A DNA stretch of 44,090 nt. It comes from Marilutibacter aestuarii (GTDB taxonomy: Bacteria > Pseudomonadota > Gammaproteobacteria > Xanthomonadales > Xanthomonadaceae). The stretch's first letter is position 1. Each line of letters opens with the position of its first letter. A program made the translations under genes and the position numbers. Under the pieces are notes generated by a model. It did not search any database and was not told the DNA's origin. It was given only the letters and a program-made list of their open reading frames with translations. Shown here piece by piece: positions 1-7,618 of this stretch. The stretch covers positions 1 through 44,090 of the forward strand of contig NZ_VICE01000054.1 in the NCBI RefSeq assembly GCF_006546775.1, in the 5' to 3' direction.

Positions 1-1
1 C

Positions 2-58
2 CCGCATCCGGGCAAGCCGCCGCATCGCGGGCCGAAGAAGCCGCATCGCGGCCGCTGA
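2..58 (+). CDS. C-terminal tail of a truncated gene (Pro/His/Lys/Arg-rich)
   Basis: Only the last 18 codons before a TGA are inside the window. They read as a tail with repeated Pro-His-Arg-Gly and Lys-Lys elements. The body of the protein is upstream, so no function can be given. The 123 bases that follow up to the next start codon hold no gene. The alternative is that this is non-coding sequence open by chance. Confidence 0.4.
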   Translation, partial: PHPGKPPHRGPKKPHRGR

Positions 59-181
59 GCGCACGCCGGGGCAGATGACCGGCTGGAATGTCGGCCCAAG
101 CAGCGGTTATCCGCCGCCGGGGCCGGGTTTGGCATAGTGCGGTGGCCACCCGGTCCCGCTGCCCTGCCCGCCCTTCCGTCC

Positions 182-937
182 ATGCCCCGCATCCAGGTCT
201 TCCAGCACGTCGCCGCCGAACCCCTGGGCACGCTCGATCCGCTGATCCGGCGGCGCGGGCACCGGATCCGTTTCAGCAATTTCGAGCGCGAGCCGGACCT
301 GCAGCCGGACATGGCGCGCTATCGCGGCCTGGTCGTGCTCGGCGGCCCGATGAACGTCGAGGAAAAGGACCGCCGTCCCCACCTGCTCGCGGAACTGCGG
401 GCCATCGAGCAGATGCTCAAGCTCGGGCGCCCGGTGCTGGGCATCTGCCTGGGCGCGCAGTTGCTCGCGCACGTGCTCGGCGCGCCGATCCGCCGCCACC
501 CCGTCCCCGAGGTCGGCTGGCATCCGCTGGCCACCACCGATGACGGGCGCCGGGACCCGGTGCTGGCACCGCTGGGTGAGCAGGCCCCGGTGTTCCAGTG
601 GCACCGCTACAGCTTCCAGGTCCCCGATGGCGCCGTGCACCTGGCACGCTCGCCGCTGTGCGAGCCGCAGGCCTTCCGCTGGGGGGAAAACGCCTATGGC
701 TTCCAGTTCCACCTGGAGATGGACGAGGCGTTGATCGAGCGCTGGCTTGCCAATCCCCGCTACCTCGACGAACTGCGGGCCTGCGGCCACGCGGCCGACG
801 CAGCCGATATCCGCGCGCAGACGCGCCAGCATATCGCCGCCATGCAGGCGAGTTCGGAGGCCGTGTTCAACCGCTTCCTCGACCTGGTCGGGCGCCCGCG
901 CCGCAAGCTCACGTTGCCGTCGCGCGAATTCACCTGA
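182..937 (+). CDS. Class I glutamine amidotransferase-like protein
   Basis: The 251-aa cytoplasmic protein has the class I glutamine amidotransferase fold. The nucleophile elbow GICLGAQ carries Cys89, and the other triad members are His177 and Glu179 in FQFHLEM. GGP near residue 54 fits the oxyanion strand. There is no synthetase domain, so it belongs with stand-alone GuaA-like or YfeJ-like amidotransferases whose amide acceptor is unknown. The ATG at 182 is preferred to an in-frame one at 137 because the homologous sequence begins PRIQVFQH. A weak CATAGT -10-like hexamer lies at 133-138. It is a single gene, convergent with the pseudouridine synthase that ends at 965. Confidence 0.85.
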   Translation: MPRIQVFQHVAAEPLGTLDPLIRRRGHRIRFSNFEREPDLQPDMARYRGLVVLGGPMNVEEKDRRPHLLAELRAIEQMLKLGRPVLGICLGAQLLAHVLGAPIRRHPVPEVGWHPLATTDDGRRDPVLAPLGEQAPVFQWHRYSFQVPDGAVHLARSPLCEPQAFRWGENAYGFQFHLEMDEALIERWLANPRYLDELRACGHAADAADIRAQTRQHIAAMQASSEAVFNRFLDLVGRPRRKLTLPSREFT

Positions 938-964
938 GTGCCGTCCCGGCAATCGGCAATCGGC

Positions 965-1834
965 TTACAGGGTCCTGTCGCTTTCGAAGACCCGCTCGCG
1001 CCCGTCGATCGGATCGAGGAAGCGCAGCGAGCGCGCCAGCAGTTTCAGTGGCCGGCTGAAGTCGTGGCCCGAGGCCGGCAACAGGTCGGGATAGAAGGGG
1101 TCGTTGAGGATCGGCGCGCCCAGCGCGGCCATGTGCACGCGCAACTGGTGCTTGCGGCCGGTGACCGGTCGCAGCCGGTACCGCCAGGTGTCGGGCGATT
1201 CTCGCGCGAGCACCTCGATGTGGGTCTCGCTGTTGGGCGGGCCGTCCACTTCGCGCATGCGGAAGAAGGGCTCGCCGGCTTCGATCCGGGAATGCCGCGA
1301 TGCCGGCATGCGGCCCGTGGGCGGCGGCGCGAGCGCTTCGTAGGTCTTCTCGATGCGCCGCCCGGGAAACAGGGTCTGGTAGCGTGCCCGCGTCGCCGGC
1401 TCGACGGAGAACATCACCAGGCCCGCAGTGCCGCGGTCGATGCGGTGCAGCGGCACCAGGGTGTCCAGTCCGGTCGATGCGCGCAGGCGCGCGAGCAGGG
1501 TCTGGGCGACGAAACCGCCGGCGGGCGTCACCGGCAGGAAGTGCGGCTTGTCGGCGACCAGCAGGTGCGCGTCCTGGTGGACGATGCGCGCCTCGAACGG
1601 GATGCGCGGCTCATCGGCCACCTCGCGGTAGTACAGGACCTCCATGCCGGGCCGGTACGCCAGGCCCGGTGCCAATGCGTGGCCGGCGGCATCCTGGACG
1701 CGGCCCCGCGCGAAGCGCGAGGCCCATTCGGCGCGGGGCACGCGCGGGAATCGCGCACAGAGGCCGTCGATCAGGCTCGGCCAGGTGCCGGGCGGCAGCT
1801 GCAGGCGGCTGGGCGGCGTGCCGTCCTCGCTCAC
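965..1834 (-). CDS. RluA-family pseudouridine synthase
   Basis: The 289-aa protein should isomerise uridine to pseudouridine in an RNA, probably rRNA or tRNA. The signature HRIDRGTAGL (residues 130-139) contains the expected catalytic Asp133. ADKPHFLPV (about 94-102) and VTGRKHQLRVHM match the other conserved RluA motifs. The N-terminal 70 residues resemble a degenerate S4-like region. The start is a GTG whose bases overlap the TGA of the upstream LysR gene (GTGA), so the two are probably translationally coupled. No clear Shine-Dalgarno sequence precedes it. The RNA target cannot be read from the sequence. Confidence 0.85.
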   Translation of the reverse strand: MSEDGTPPSRLQLPPGTWPSLIDGLCARFPRVPRAEWASRFARGRVQDAAGHALAPGLAYRPGMEVLYYREVADEPRIPFEARIVHQDAHLLVADKPHFLPVTPAGGFVAQTLLARLRASTGLDTLVPLHRIDRGTAGLVMFSVEPATRARYQTLFPGRRIEKTYEALAPPPTGRMPASRHSRIEAGEPFFRMREVDGPPNSETHIEVLARESPDTWRYRLRPVTGRKHQLRVHMAALGAPILNDPFYPDLLPASGHDFSRPLKLLARSLRFLDPIDGRERVFESDRTL

Positions 1835-2736
1835 GGCCGCGGCACCGCTTCCAGTCGCGATTGCAGGAAGCCGCGCAGGGCCTGCACCGCGGGCGTGATC
1901 AGGCGCCGGTCCGGGATGACCAGGTTGAGCGGCGACGCCTCGCCACGCCAGTCGCCGCACAGGACCCGCAGACGCGCGTGGGCGATGTCGCCGGCGACGT
2001 CCAGCCACGACTTGTAGGCGATGCCGAGGCCGGCGAGCGCCCACCGGCGCACCACTTCGCCGTCGTCGCTGCTGCGGTCGCCTTCGACCGCCACGGCATG
2101 CGAGGTGCCGTCGGGCGCGACGAACTGCCAGTGCGCATGCAGGTCCTCGCCAAGCTTGAAGCGCAGGCAATTGCGGCCGGGCAGTGCCAGCGGCGAGGCA
2201 AGGGCGCCCTCGCGCGCGAGGTACTCCGGTGACGCGCACAGCACGCGGCGGTTCCACGGCGCGAGCGGCAACGCGACCAGCGAAGAGTCGGGGGGCGGGC
2301 CGTAGCGCAGCACCACGTCGACCGGCTGGCGGTAGACGTCGGCGAGGCGGTCGGTCAGCTGCACGTGCAACTGCAGGCGCGGATGGGCCTGCTGGAACGC
2401 GTCCAGCCAGGGCAGGAGCGTATGGCGCCCCACGTCCGAGGGTGCCGAGATGCGCAGCGCGCCCGCCAGTCCGGCATGTTCCTCACGCAGCTCCCGGGTG
2501 CCGACATCAAGACTCGCCAGGGCGTCGCGCGCATGAGGCAGGAAGCGCTCGCCCTCCGCGGTGAGGCGCAGGCTGCGGGTGGAACGCACGAACAGCGGGC
2601 TGCCCAGTTCGGCCTCAAGGCGTTTGAGCGCGGCACTGGCGACCGCCGGGCTCAGGTCCAGCCGCCGCGCCGCTGCGGACAAGCCTCCCAGGTCGGCCGC
2701 CTGAACGAACAACCGCAGGTCGTTGAGCGCTCGCAT
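1831..2736 (-). CDS. LysR-family transcriptional regulator
   Basis: The 301-aa regulator has an N-terminal winged helix-turn-helix (about residues 5-64, beginning LRLFVQAADLGGLSAAARRL) and a substrate-binding domain to the C terminus. The ATG at 2736 is chosen over one 19 codons upstream because the family starts about five residues before the helix-turn-helix. It is divergent from the VOC/OYE/reductase genes, the classic LysR arrangement, so it probably controls them and itself. An inverted repeat (2737-2755) sits directly upstream of its start codon. It is coupled to the pseudouridine synthase downstream. The inducer is unknown. Confidence 0.88.
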   Translation of the reverse strand: MRALNDLRLFVQAADLGGLSAAARRLDLSPAVASAALKRLEAELGSPLFVRSTRSLRLTAEGERFLPHARDALASLDVGTRELREEHAGLAGALRISAPSDVGRHTLLPWLDAFQQAHPRLQLHVQLTDRLADVYRQPVDVVLRYGPPPDSSLVALPLAPWNRRVLCASPEYLAREGALASPLALPGRNCLRFKLGEDLHAHWQFVAPDGTSHAVAVEGDRSSDDGEVVRRWALAGLGIAYKSWLDVAGDIAHARLRVLCGDWRGEASPLNLVIPDRRLITPAVQALRGFLQSRLEAVPRP

Positions 2737-2755
2737 TTTCAAAAATCCATTGAAA
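2737..2755. promoter_or_regulatory. Candidate LysR operator (TTTCAA-N7-TTGAAA)
   Basis: A perfect 6-bp inverted repeat with a 7-nt spacer sits between the LysR start (2736) and the divergent VOC gene (2831). The AT-rich stretch contrasts with the surrounding GC-rich coding DNA. Size and placement fit a LysR-type dimer site, although the spacing is not the textbook T-N11-A. Confidence 0.45.
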
Positions 2756-2830
2756 CTGAAACGCTTTATCGCGCCTTTTTCCCCATCAGACAAGAGCCGA
2801 GACTGTGCTCACCGCAACGCAGGCCACCCC

Positions 2831-3229
2831 ATGGACCGCCCGACCGAACAAGCCGCCTTGCCCGACTGGCGCTTCGACCACGTCAACCTCCAGGCCAGCG
2901 ATGGCTCGGCGCTGCACCGCCTGTTCGTCGAGGTCATGGGCCTCCGCCCCGGGCGCCGACCGCCCTTCCCCTTCCCCGGCCAATGGCTCTACGGCGACGC
3001 GGAGCACGCGCTCGTCCATGTCGTCGACGGACGCGGGCACGACGCGGACGCGGTCCGCCTCGGCCACGTCGCCTTCCGCACCGATCGTCCCGCCGCGATG
3101 GTGATCGATGCCCTTCGCCGCGCTGGCCTGCCGTTCGAGGCGACGACGGTGCCGGGCGACGGCGAAGTGCAACTCTTCGTGCCGCTCCCGGGCGGCCTGC
3201 TGATCGAACTCGACGCGCCTGCCCACTGA
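2831..3229 (+). CDS. VOC-superfamily (glyoxalase-like) protein
   Basis: The 132-aa protein is one vicinal-oxygen-chelate module. FDHVNLQASD at about residue 15 is the first beta-strand with a potential metal His. LGHVAFRTD (about 76-84) opens the second half, and the ending LLIELDAPAH supplies a metal-type Glu. Related proteins are glyoxalases, dioxygenases or resistance proteins, and the substrate here is unknown. It is the first gene of a probable operon with an Old Yellow Enzyme and a quinone reductase, divergent from LysR, which suggests handling of reactive or electrophilic compounds. Confidence 0.8.
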   Translation: MDRPTEQAALPDWRFDHVNLQASDGSALHRLFVEVMGLRPGRRPPFPFPGQWLYGDAEHALVHVVDGRGHDADAVRLGHVAFRTDRPAAMVIDALRRAGLPFEATTVPGDGEVQLFVPLPGGLLIELDAPAH

Positions 3230-3248
3230 CAGCTCCGGCCGCCGCATA

Positions 3249-3275
3249 CCCTCCACGCCCTCCACGCCCTCCACG
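3249..3275. repeat. Three tandem copies of a 9-bp unit (CCCTCCACG)
   Basis: Three perfect copies fill almost half of the 60-nt gap between the VOC gene and the Old Yellow Enzyme gene, ending 14 nt before the ATG at 3290. They lie in the probable 5' leader or intergenic linker of the operon. Only a weak AAGG remains as a ribosome binding site. Confidence 0.8.
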
Positions 3276-3289
3276 CACAAGGCCCTCCC

Positions 3290-4423
3290 ATGCCGACCCC
3301 CGACCTGTTCCAGCCCCTCCAGCTCGGTCCGCTCGAACTGCCCAACCGCATCGTGATGGCGCCGATGACGCGCTCGCGCAGCCGCCAGCCCGGCGACGTG
3401 CCGCAGGCGATCAACGCGACCTACTACGCGCAGCGCGCCAGTGCCGGCCTGATCGTCACCGAGGCCACGCAGGTTTCCCCGCAGGGCAAGGGCTATTCGT
3501 TCACCCCGGGCATCCACGATGCGACGCAGGTGGCGGGCTGGCGCGGGGTCACCGATGCCGTCCACGCCGCGGGCGGCCGCATTTTCCTGCAGCTGTGGCA
3601 CGTCGGCCGCATGTCGCACCCGGACTTCCATGGCGGCGCGCTGCCGGTGGCGCCCTCGGCGATCCCCTTCGAAGGCCAGGTCTGGAAGGTCGATCCCGCG
3701 ACCGGCGTCGGCGCGATGGTCGACTGCCCGGTCCCGCGCGCGCTCGAAACCGGGGAGATCGCCGCCATCGTCGACGACTTCCGGCAGGCGGCGCTGCGGG
3801 CGATCGACGCCGGTTTCGATGGCGTCGAGATCCACGGCGCGAACGGTTACCTGGTCGACCAGTTCCTGCGCACCTCGTCCAACCAGCGCGAGGACGCCTA
3901 CGGCGGGTCCCGCTCGAACCGCCTGCGTTTCCTGCGCGAGGTGGTGGATGCCGTCAGCGAGGCCGTCGGCCCCGAACGCACCGGCATCCGCCTGGCGCCT
4001 TTCCTGACCGCGCGTGGCATGGCCTGCCCCGACATCCTGCCGACGATCCTCGAGGCGGCCGAGCACCTGGATCGCCGTGGCCTGGCCTACCTGCACCTGG
4101 TCGAGGCCGACTGGGACGACGCGCCCCGGTTCCCCGATGCCTTCCGACGCGACATCCGCGCGCGTTTCGGCGGCGCGATCATCGTCGCCGGCAAGTACGA
4201 TGCCCGGCGTGCCCGGGCGATCCTGGCCGACGGCCTCGCCGACCTGGTCGCCTTCGGCCGCCCCTTCGTCGCCAACCCGGACCTGCCGCGCCGCCTGCGC
4301 GAGGGCCTGCCGCTCGCCAGCCTCGACCCCGCCACGCTGTTCGGTGGCGATGCCCGTGGCTACATTGACTACCCCGAATGGACGGCCGACGCTGCCGCCC
4401 GCGCCCAGGAGATGCCCGCATGA
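3290..4423 (+). CDS. Old Yellow Enzyme-family NADH:flavin oxidoreductase
   Basis: The 377-aa FMN-dependent TIM-barrel ene-reductase has the family landmarks. LPNRIVMAPMTRSR (18-31) carries the FMN-contacting Thr27. IHGANGYLVDQFLR (181-194) carries His182 and Asn185, which bind the carbonyl of the substrate. LVAFGRPFVANPDLP near the C terminus is the phosphate-binding end. Length and motifs match the NemA/xenobiotic reductase group, which reduces activated alkenes, quinones, maleimides and nitro compounds with NAD(P)H. Its TGA overlaps the next ATG, so it is co-translated with the reductase downstream. Confidence 0.9.
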   Translation: MPTPDLFQPLQLGPLELPNRIVMAPMTRSRSRQPGDVPQAINATYYAQRASAGLIVTEATQVSPQGKGYSFTPGIHDATQVAGWRGVTDAVHAAGGRIFLQLWHVGRMSHPDFHGGALPVAPSAIPFEGQVWKVDPATGVGAMVDCPVPRALETGEIAAIVDDFRQAALRAIDAGFDGVEIHGANGYLVDQFLRTSSNQREDAYGGSRSNRLRFLREVVDAVSEAVGPERTGIRLAPFLTARGMACPDILPTILEAAEHLDRRGLAYLHLVEADWDDAPRFPDAFRRDIRARFGGAIIVAGKYDARRARAILADGLADLVAFGRPFVANPDLPRRLREGLPLASLDPATLFGGDARGYIDYPEWTADAAARAQEMPA

Positions 4424-5436
4424 AGGCCGTCGGATACCAGACCCCCTCGCCGATCGACGCCGCCGATGCGCTGCTCGACATCGAGCTGCCCGAACCCACC
4501 CCCGGTCCGCGCGACCTGCTCGTCGACGTCCACGCCGTCTCGGTCAATCCGGTCGACACCAAGGTCCGGCGCAGCGCGTCCCCCGACGGATCGCCCTACA
4601 AGGTGCTCGGCTGGGACGTCGCCGGCGTGGTGCGCGCCGTCGGCGCCGAGGCGACGCTGTTCAAGCCCGGCGACCGCGTCTGGTATGCCGGATCCATCGC
4701 GCGCCCGGGCGGCAACAGCGAGCGCCACGTCGTCGACGAGCGCATCGTCGGGCGGATGCCGCGCAGCCTCGACTTCGCCCAGGCCGCGGCGCTCCCCCTG
4801 ACCGCGATCACGGCGTGGGAACTGCTGTTCGACCGCCTCGGCGTGGCCCGCGACGGGGGCGAAGGCCAGGCACTGCTGGTCGTCGGCGCCGCCGGTGGGG
4901 TCGGCTCGATCCTGGTCCAGCTGGCGCGTCGACTGACCCGGCTCAAGGTCATCGGCACCGCCTCGCGGGAGGAGACCCGCCAGTGGGTGGCGTCGCTGGG
5001 CGCCCATGCCGTCGTCGACCATCGGCAACCGCTGTCCGAAGCGCTGGTGGCGATCGGCGTGCCCCAGGTCGACTACATCGCCAGCCTGACCCATTCCGGC
5101 AGTCACTTCCCGCAGTTGGTCGAGGCCCTCGCGCCGCAGGGCCGGATCGGCCTGATCGACGACCCCGACAGCCTCGATGCGCGCCTGCTCAAGCGCAAGT
5201 CCGCCTCGCTGCACTGGGAGTTCATGTTCGCCCGCCCCCTGTTCGGGACGCCGGACATGATCGAACAGCACCGCCTGCTCGATACCGTCGCCGACCTGGT
5301 GGACGAAGGTGTGCTGCGCACCACCATGGGCGAGCACTTCGGCCGCATCGACGCCGCCAACCTCAAGCGCGCCCACGCCTTGCTCGAAAGCGGGCGCGCG
5401 CGCGGCAAGATCGTGCTGGAGGGCTTCGGCGCCTGA
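4420..5436 (+). CDS. Zinc-type alcohol dehydrogenase / quinone oxidoreductase family protein
   Basis: The 338-aa medium-chain dehydrogenase/reductase has an N-terminal GroES-like domain, with VSVNPVDTKVR at about 42-52. The Rossmann domain carries the nucleotide motif VVGAAGGVGSILVQ (about 152-165). The catalytic zinc cysteines of true alcohol dehydrogenases are absent, which fits the NADPH:quinone reductase-like branch. It overlaps the Old Yellow Enzyme by ATGA. The pair plus the VOC gene forms a likely LysR-controlled electrophile-reduction operon. The substrate is inferred only from this context. Confidence 0.88.
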   Translation: MKAVGYQTPSPIDAADALLDIELPEPTPGPRDLLVDVHAVSVNPVDTKVRRSASPDGSPYKVLGWDVAGVVRAVGAEATLFKPGDRVWYAGSIARPGGNSERHVVDERIVGRMPRSLDFAQAAALPLTAITAWELLFDRLGVARDGGEGQALLVVGAAGGVGSILVQLARRLTRLKVIGTASREETRQWVASLGAHAVVDHRQPLSEALVAIGVPQVDYIASLTHSGSHFPQLVEALAPQGRIGLIDDPDSLDARLLKRKSASLHWEFMFARPLFGTPDMIEQHRLLDTVADLVDEGVLRTTMGEHFGRIDAANLKRAHALLESGRARGKIVLEGFGA

Positions 5437-5460
5437 AATACCGTCGACGGCCATGGCGGC

Positions 5461-5466
5461 TAGAAT
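5461..5466 (+). promoter_or_regulatory. Candidate -10 element (TAGAAT) for the YaeQ gene
   Basis: TAGAAT followed by GGCGC lies 28 nt before the YaeQ ATG at 5495. No good -35 is visible at the proper distance. It belongs to a recurring TAnnnT-GGCG-like pattern in this window. Confidence 0.4.
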
Positions 5467-5494
5467 GGCGCTCCTTCGTTCTCCCGAGCCGGCC

Positions 5495-6040
5495 ATGGCC
5501 CTCAATTCGACCGTCGTCAAGGCGGAACTGCAGATCAGCGACATGGATCGGCATTACTACGCCACCCACGACCTCACGCTGGCGCAACACCCGTCCGAGA
5601 CCGACCAGCGCCTGATGGTGCGGGTGGTGGCGTTCGCCCTCCACGCAAGCGATCGCCTCGAGTTCGGGCGCGGGCTGAGCACCGAGGAGGACCCGGACCT
5701 GTGGCTGCGCGACTACACCGGCGACGTCGACCTGTGGATCGACCTCGGCCAGCCCGATGAGTCGCGGATCAAGAAGGCCTGCGCCCGCGCGCGCCAGGTC
5801 GTGGTGGTGAATTACAGCGGGAACGCCGCCGACATCTGGTGGACCCGCATCGCCAACTCGCTCACGCGCCTGAAGAACCTCACCGTGCTCGACCTGCGCC
5901 CGGACACGGTCGACGCGCTGGCGGCGATCGGCAAGCGCGGCATGCGCCTGCAGGCCCTCATCCAGGACGGCGAGCTGACGCTGATGAGCGACCTGGGCAG
6001 CGTCGCCCTGCGGCCGGACGTCCGCGTCGCCGCGCAGTAA
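5495..6040 (+). CDS. yaeQ: YaeQ family protein
   Basis: The 181-aa protein matches the YaeQ family across its length (MALNSTVVKAELQISDMDRHYY at the start, IDLGQPDESRIKKACARA in the middle). YaeQ has a restriction-endonuclease-like PD-(D/E)xK fold. It was originally described as a multicopy suppressor affecting RfaH-dependent haemolysin expression, but its biochemical role is unsettled. The residue pair Glu and Gln in the QPDESR region fits the family's putative active site. The flavoprotein gene begins only 3 nt after its stop, so the two are probably one operon. Confidence 0.9.
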   Translation: MALNSTVVKAELQISDMDRHYYATHDLTLAQHPSETDQRLMVRVVAFALHASDRLEFGRGLSTEEDPDLWLRDYTGDVDLWIDLGQPDESRIKKACARARQVVVVNYSGNAADIWWTRIANSLTRLKNLTVLDLRPDTVDALAAIGKRGMRLQALIQDGELTLMSDLGSVALRPDVRVAAQ

Positions 6041-6043
6041 CCC

Positions 6044-7252
6044 ATGAGCGGCGCGTCCCCCGACACCCACGACGTGCTGGTCGTCGGCGGCGGCGCCGCC
6101 GGCCTGATGTGCGCGATCACCGCCGGCCAACGGGGCCGGCGCGTGTGCGTCGTCGAGCACGCCAACCGGGTCGGCAAGAAGATCCTCATGTCGGGCGGCG
6201 GGCGCTGCAACTTCACCAATACCGGCACCACGCCGGCGAACTACCTGTCGGCCAACCCCCACTTCTGCAAGTCGGCGCTGGCGCGCTACACGCCCTGGCA
6301 ATTCATCGAGATGGTCGAGCGCCATCGCATCGCCTACCACGAGAAGGAGCTGGGCCAGCTGTTCTGCGACGTGTCCTCCAAGCTCATCGTGCGCATGCTG
6401 CTGGACGAATGCGAGGCCGCCGGCGTGCAGGTCGAGACCTCCTGCAGCATCGAGCAGGTGGTCCACGACGACGATGGCGGTTTCACCCTGCGGACCACGC
6501 GCGGCGCGTTCACCGCCCCGTCCCTGGTCGTGGCCAGCGGCGGGCTTTCCATCCCGAGCATGGGCGCGACGGGCTTCGGCTACGAACTCGCGCAACGCTT
6601 CGGCCACGCGGTCCTGCCGACACGGGCCGGACTGGTCCCGCTCACCCTCAGCGGCAAGCACCTGGACCGCATGGAGGGCCTCAGCGGCGTCGCACTGCCG
6701 GTCACCGCGAGCTGCAACGGACAGGCCTTCAGCAATGCCATGCTGGTGACCCATCGCGGCGTCAGCGGCCCTTCGATCCTGCAGGTCTCCTCGTACTGGC
6801 AGCCCGGCGATGCGCTGTACCTGGACCTGCTGCCCGGGCGCGACGCGCTGGACTGGCTGCAGGCGCAGCAACGCGAGCGTCCCGCGGCGGAGCTCAAGAC
6901 CGTGCTCGCGGACGTCATGCCCAGGCGCTTCGCCCAGCGACTGTGCGAGGTCTGGCTGCCGGGAGCGGCCACGCCGCGACCGTTGCGCCAGTTCAACCTG
7001 CCGCAGCTGCGCGCGATCGCCGCGGTCCTCGCGCAGTGGCCGCTGGTGGCCAGCGGGACCGAGGGCTACCGCACCGCCGAGGTCACCCTGGGCGGCGTCG
7101 ACACCGACGGCCTGTCGTCGAGCACGATGGCCTCGCGACAGGTCCCCGGCCTGTACTTCATCGGCGAGGTCGTCGACGTCACCGGCTGGCTGGGCGGCTA
7201 CAACTTCCAGTGGGCATGGGCCTCCGGACACGCCGCCGGCCTGGCGGCGTGA
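6044..7252 (+). CDS. HI0933-like (YhiN-type) FAD-dependent oxidoreductase
   Basis: The 402-aa cytoplasmic flavoprotein has an N-terminal dinucleotide-binding motif VVGGGAAGLMCAITAG (about 12-27). The family block VGKKILMSGGGRCNFTN follows (about 44-60). The C-terminal FAD contact is GWLGGYNFQWAWASGHAAG. These define the HI0933/YhiN (BaiN) family of NAD(P)/FAD proteins. Its physiological substrate is not established. It starts 3 nt after yaeQ. A second, divergent member of the same family is encoded 2.2 kb downstream. Confidence 0.9.
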   Translation: MSGASPDTHDVLVVGGGAAGLMCAITAGQRGRRVCVVEHANRVGKKILMSGGGRCNFTNTGTTPANYLSANPHFCKSALARYTPWQFIEMVERHRIAYHEKELGQLFCDVSSKLIVRMLLDECEAAGVQVETSCSIEQVVHDDDGGFTLRTTRGAFTAPSLVVASGGLSIPSMGATGFGYELAQRFGHAVLPTRAGLVPLTLSGKHLDRMEGLSGVALPVTASCNGQAFSNAMLVTHRGVSGPSILQVSSYWQPGDALYLDLLPGRDALDWLQAQQRERPAAELKTVLADVMPRRFAQRLCEVWLPGAATPRPLRQFNLPQLRAIAAVLAQWPLVASGTEGYRTAEVTLGGVDTDGLSSSTMASRQVPGLYFIGEVVDVTGWLGGYNFQWAWASGHAAGLAA

Positions 7253-7277
7253 GTGCCCCGCGGCGCGGGCTCGGGCC

Positions 7278-7367
7278 GTAGGGTGGGTCGAGCCGAAGGC
7301 GAAACCCACCCTCGCGCAGCCGCATGCATGACGAACGATGGGTTTTGCTGCGCGCTACCCATCCTAC
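7278..7367. repeat. Inverted pair of GTAG-headed palindromic repeats (copies A and B)
   Basis: Copy A (7278-7311, plus orientation) is GTAG, then stem GGGTGGGT, a core with GCCGAAGGC, and ACCCACCC. Copy B (7337-7367, minus orientation) is the mirror image: read on the minus strand it is GTAG, GATGGGT stem, GCGC core, ACCCATC. A third degenerate end (ACCCGTCCTAC) follows at about 7373-7383. The unit resembles REP/BIME or Stenotrophomonas GTAG elements. The 197-bp gap (7253-7449) holds no gene. The same pair recurs inverted at 28714-28801. Confidence 0.85.
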
Positions 7368-7449
7368 GGCGCCACCCGTCCTACGATCGCCCCCGGCGCG
7401 TCGCGCGGGGCAGCCATGCGCCATCCTCTCCCCCGTCGGGAGATCAACC

Positions 7450-7602
7450 TCAGAATGGCCGCGGCATGCCCAGCAGCGGCGCCAGCAGCCAATAGGCGGC
7501 CAGCAGCACCAGTCCCCACATCAACAGCTTGAGCACGACGCCTGCCAGCTTGAAGGCGAGGTAGAGGCCGACGACCAGAAGCGCGATGGCCATCCAGCTC
7601 AT
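7450..7602 (-). CDS. 50-aa hydrophobic membrane peptide
   Basis: The peptide (MSWMAIALLVVGLYLAFKLA... ending PLLGMPRPF) contains two predicted membrane segments joined by a Lys and has little else. Its ATG lies 16 nt after the stop codon of the serine hydrolase gene on the same strand, with a GGAG ribosome binding site in that gap, so the two are probably co-transcribed. I do not recognise a family. The position suggests a small membrane partner or simply an inner-membrane orphan peptide. Confidence 0.65.
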   Translation of the reverse strand: MSWMAIALLVVGLYLAFKLAGVVLKLLMWGLVLLAAYWLLAPLLGMPRPF

Positions 7603-7618
7603 GCCCGGGCTCCGTTGT

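Noticed and set aside
2365-4368. 667-codon plus-strand frame overlapping LysR and the Old Yellow Enzyme
   Set aside because: It is antisense to LysR and out of frame with VOC and OYE. The translation is Arg/Pro-rich noise.
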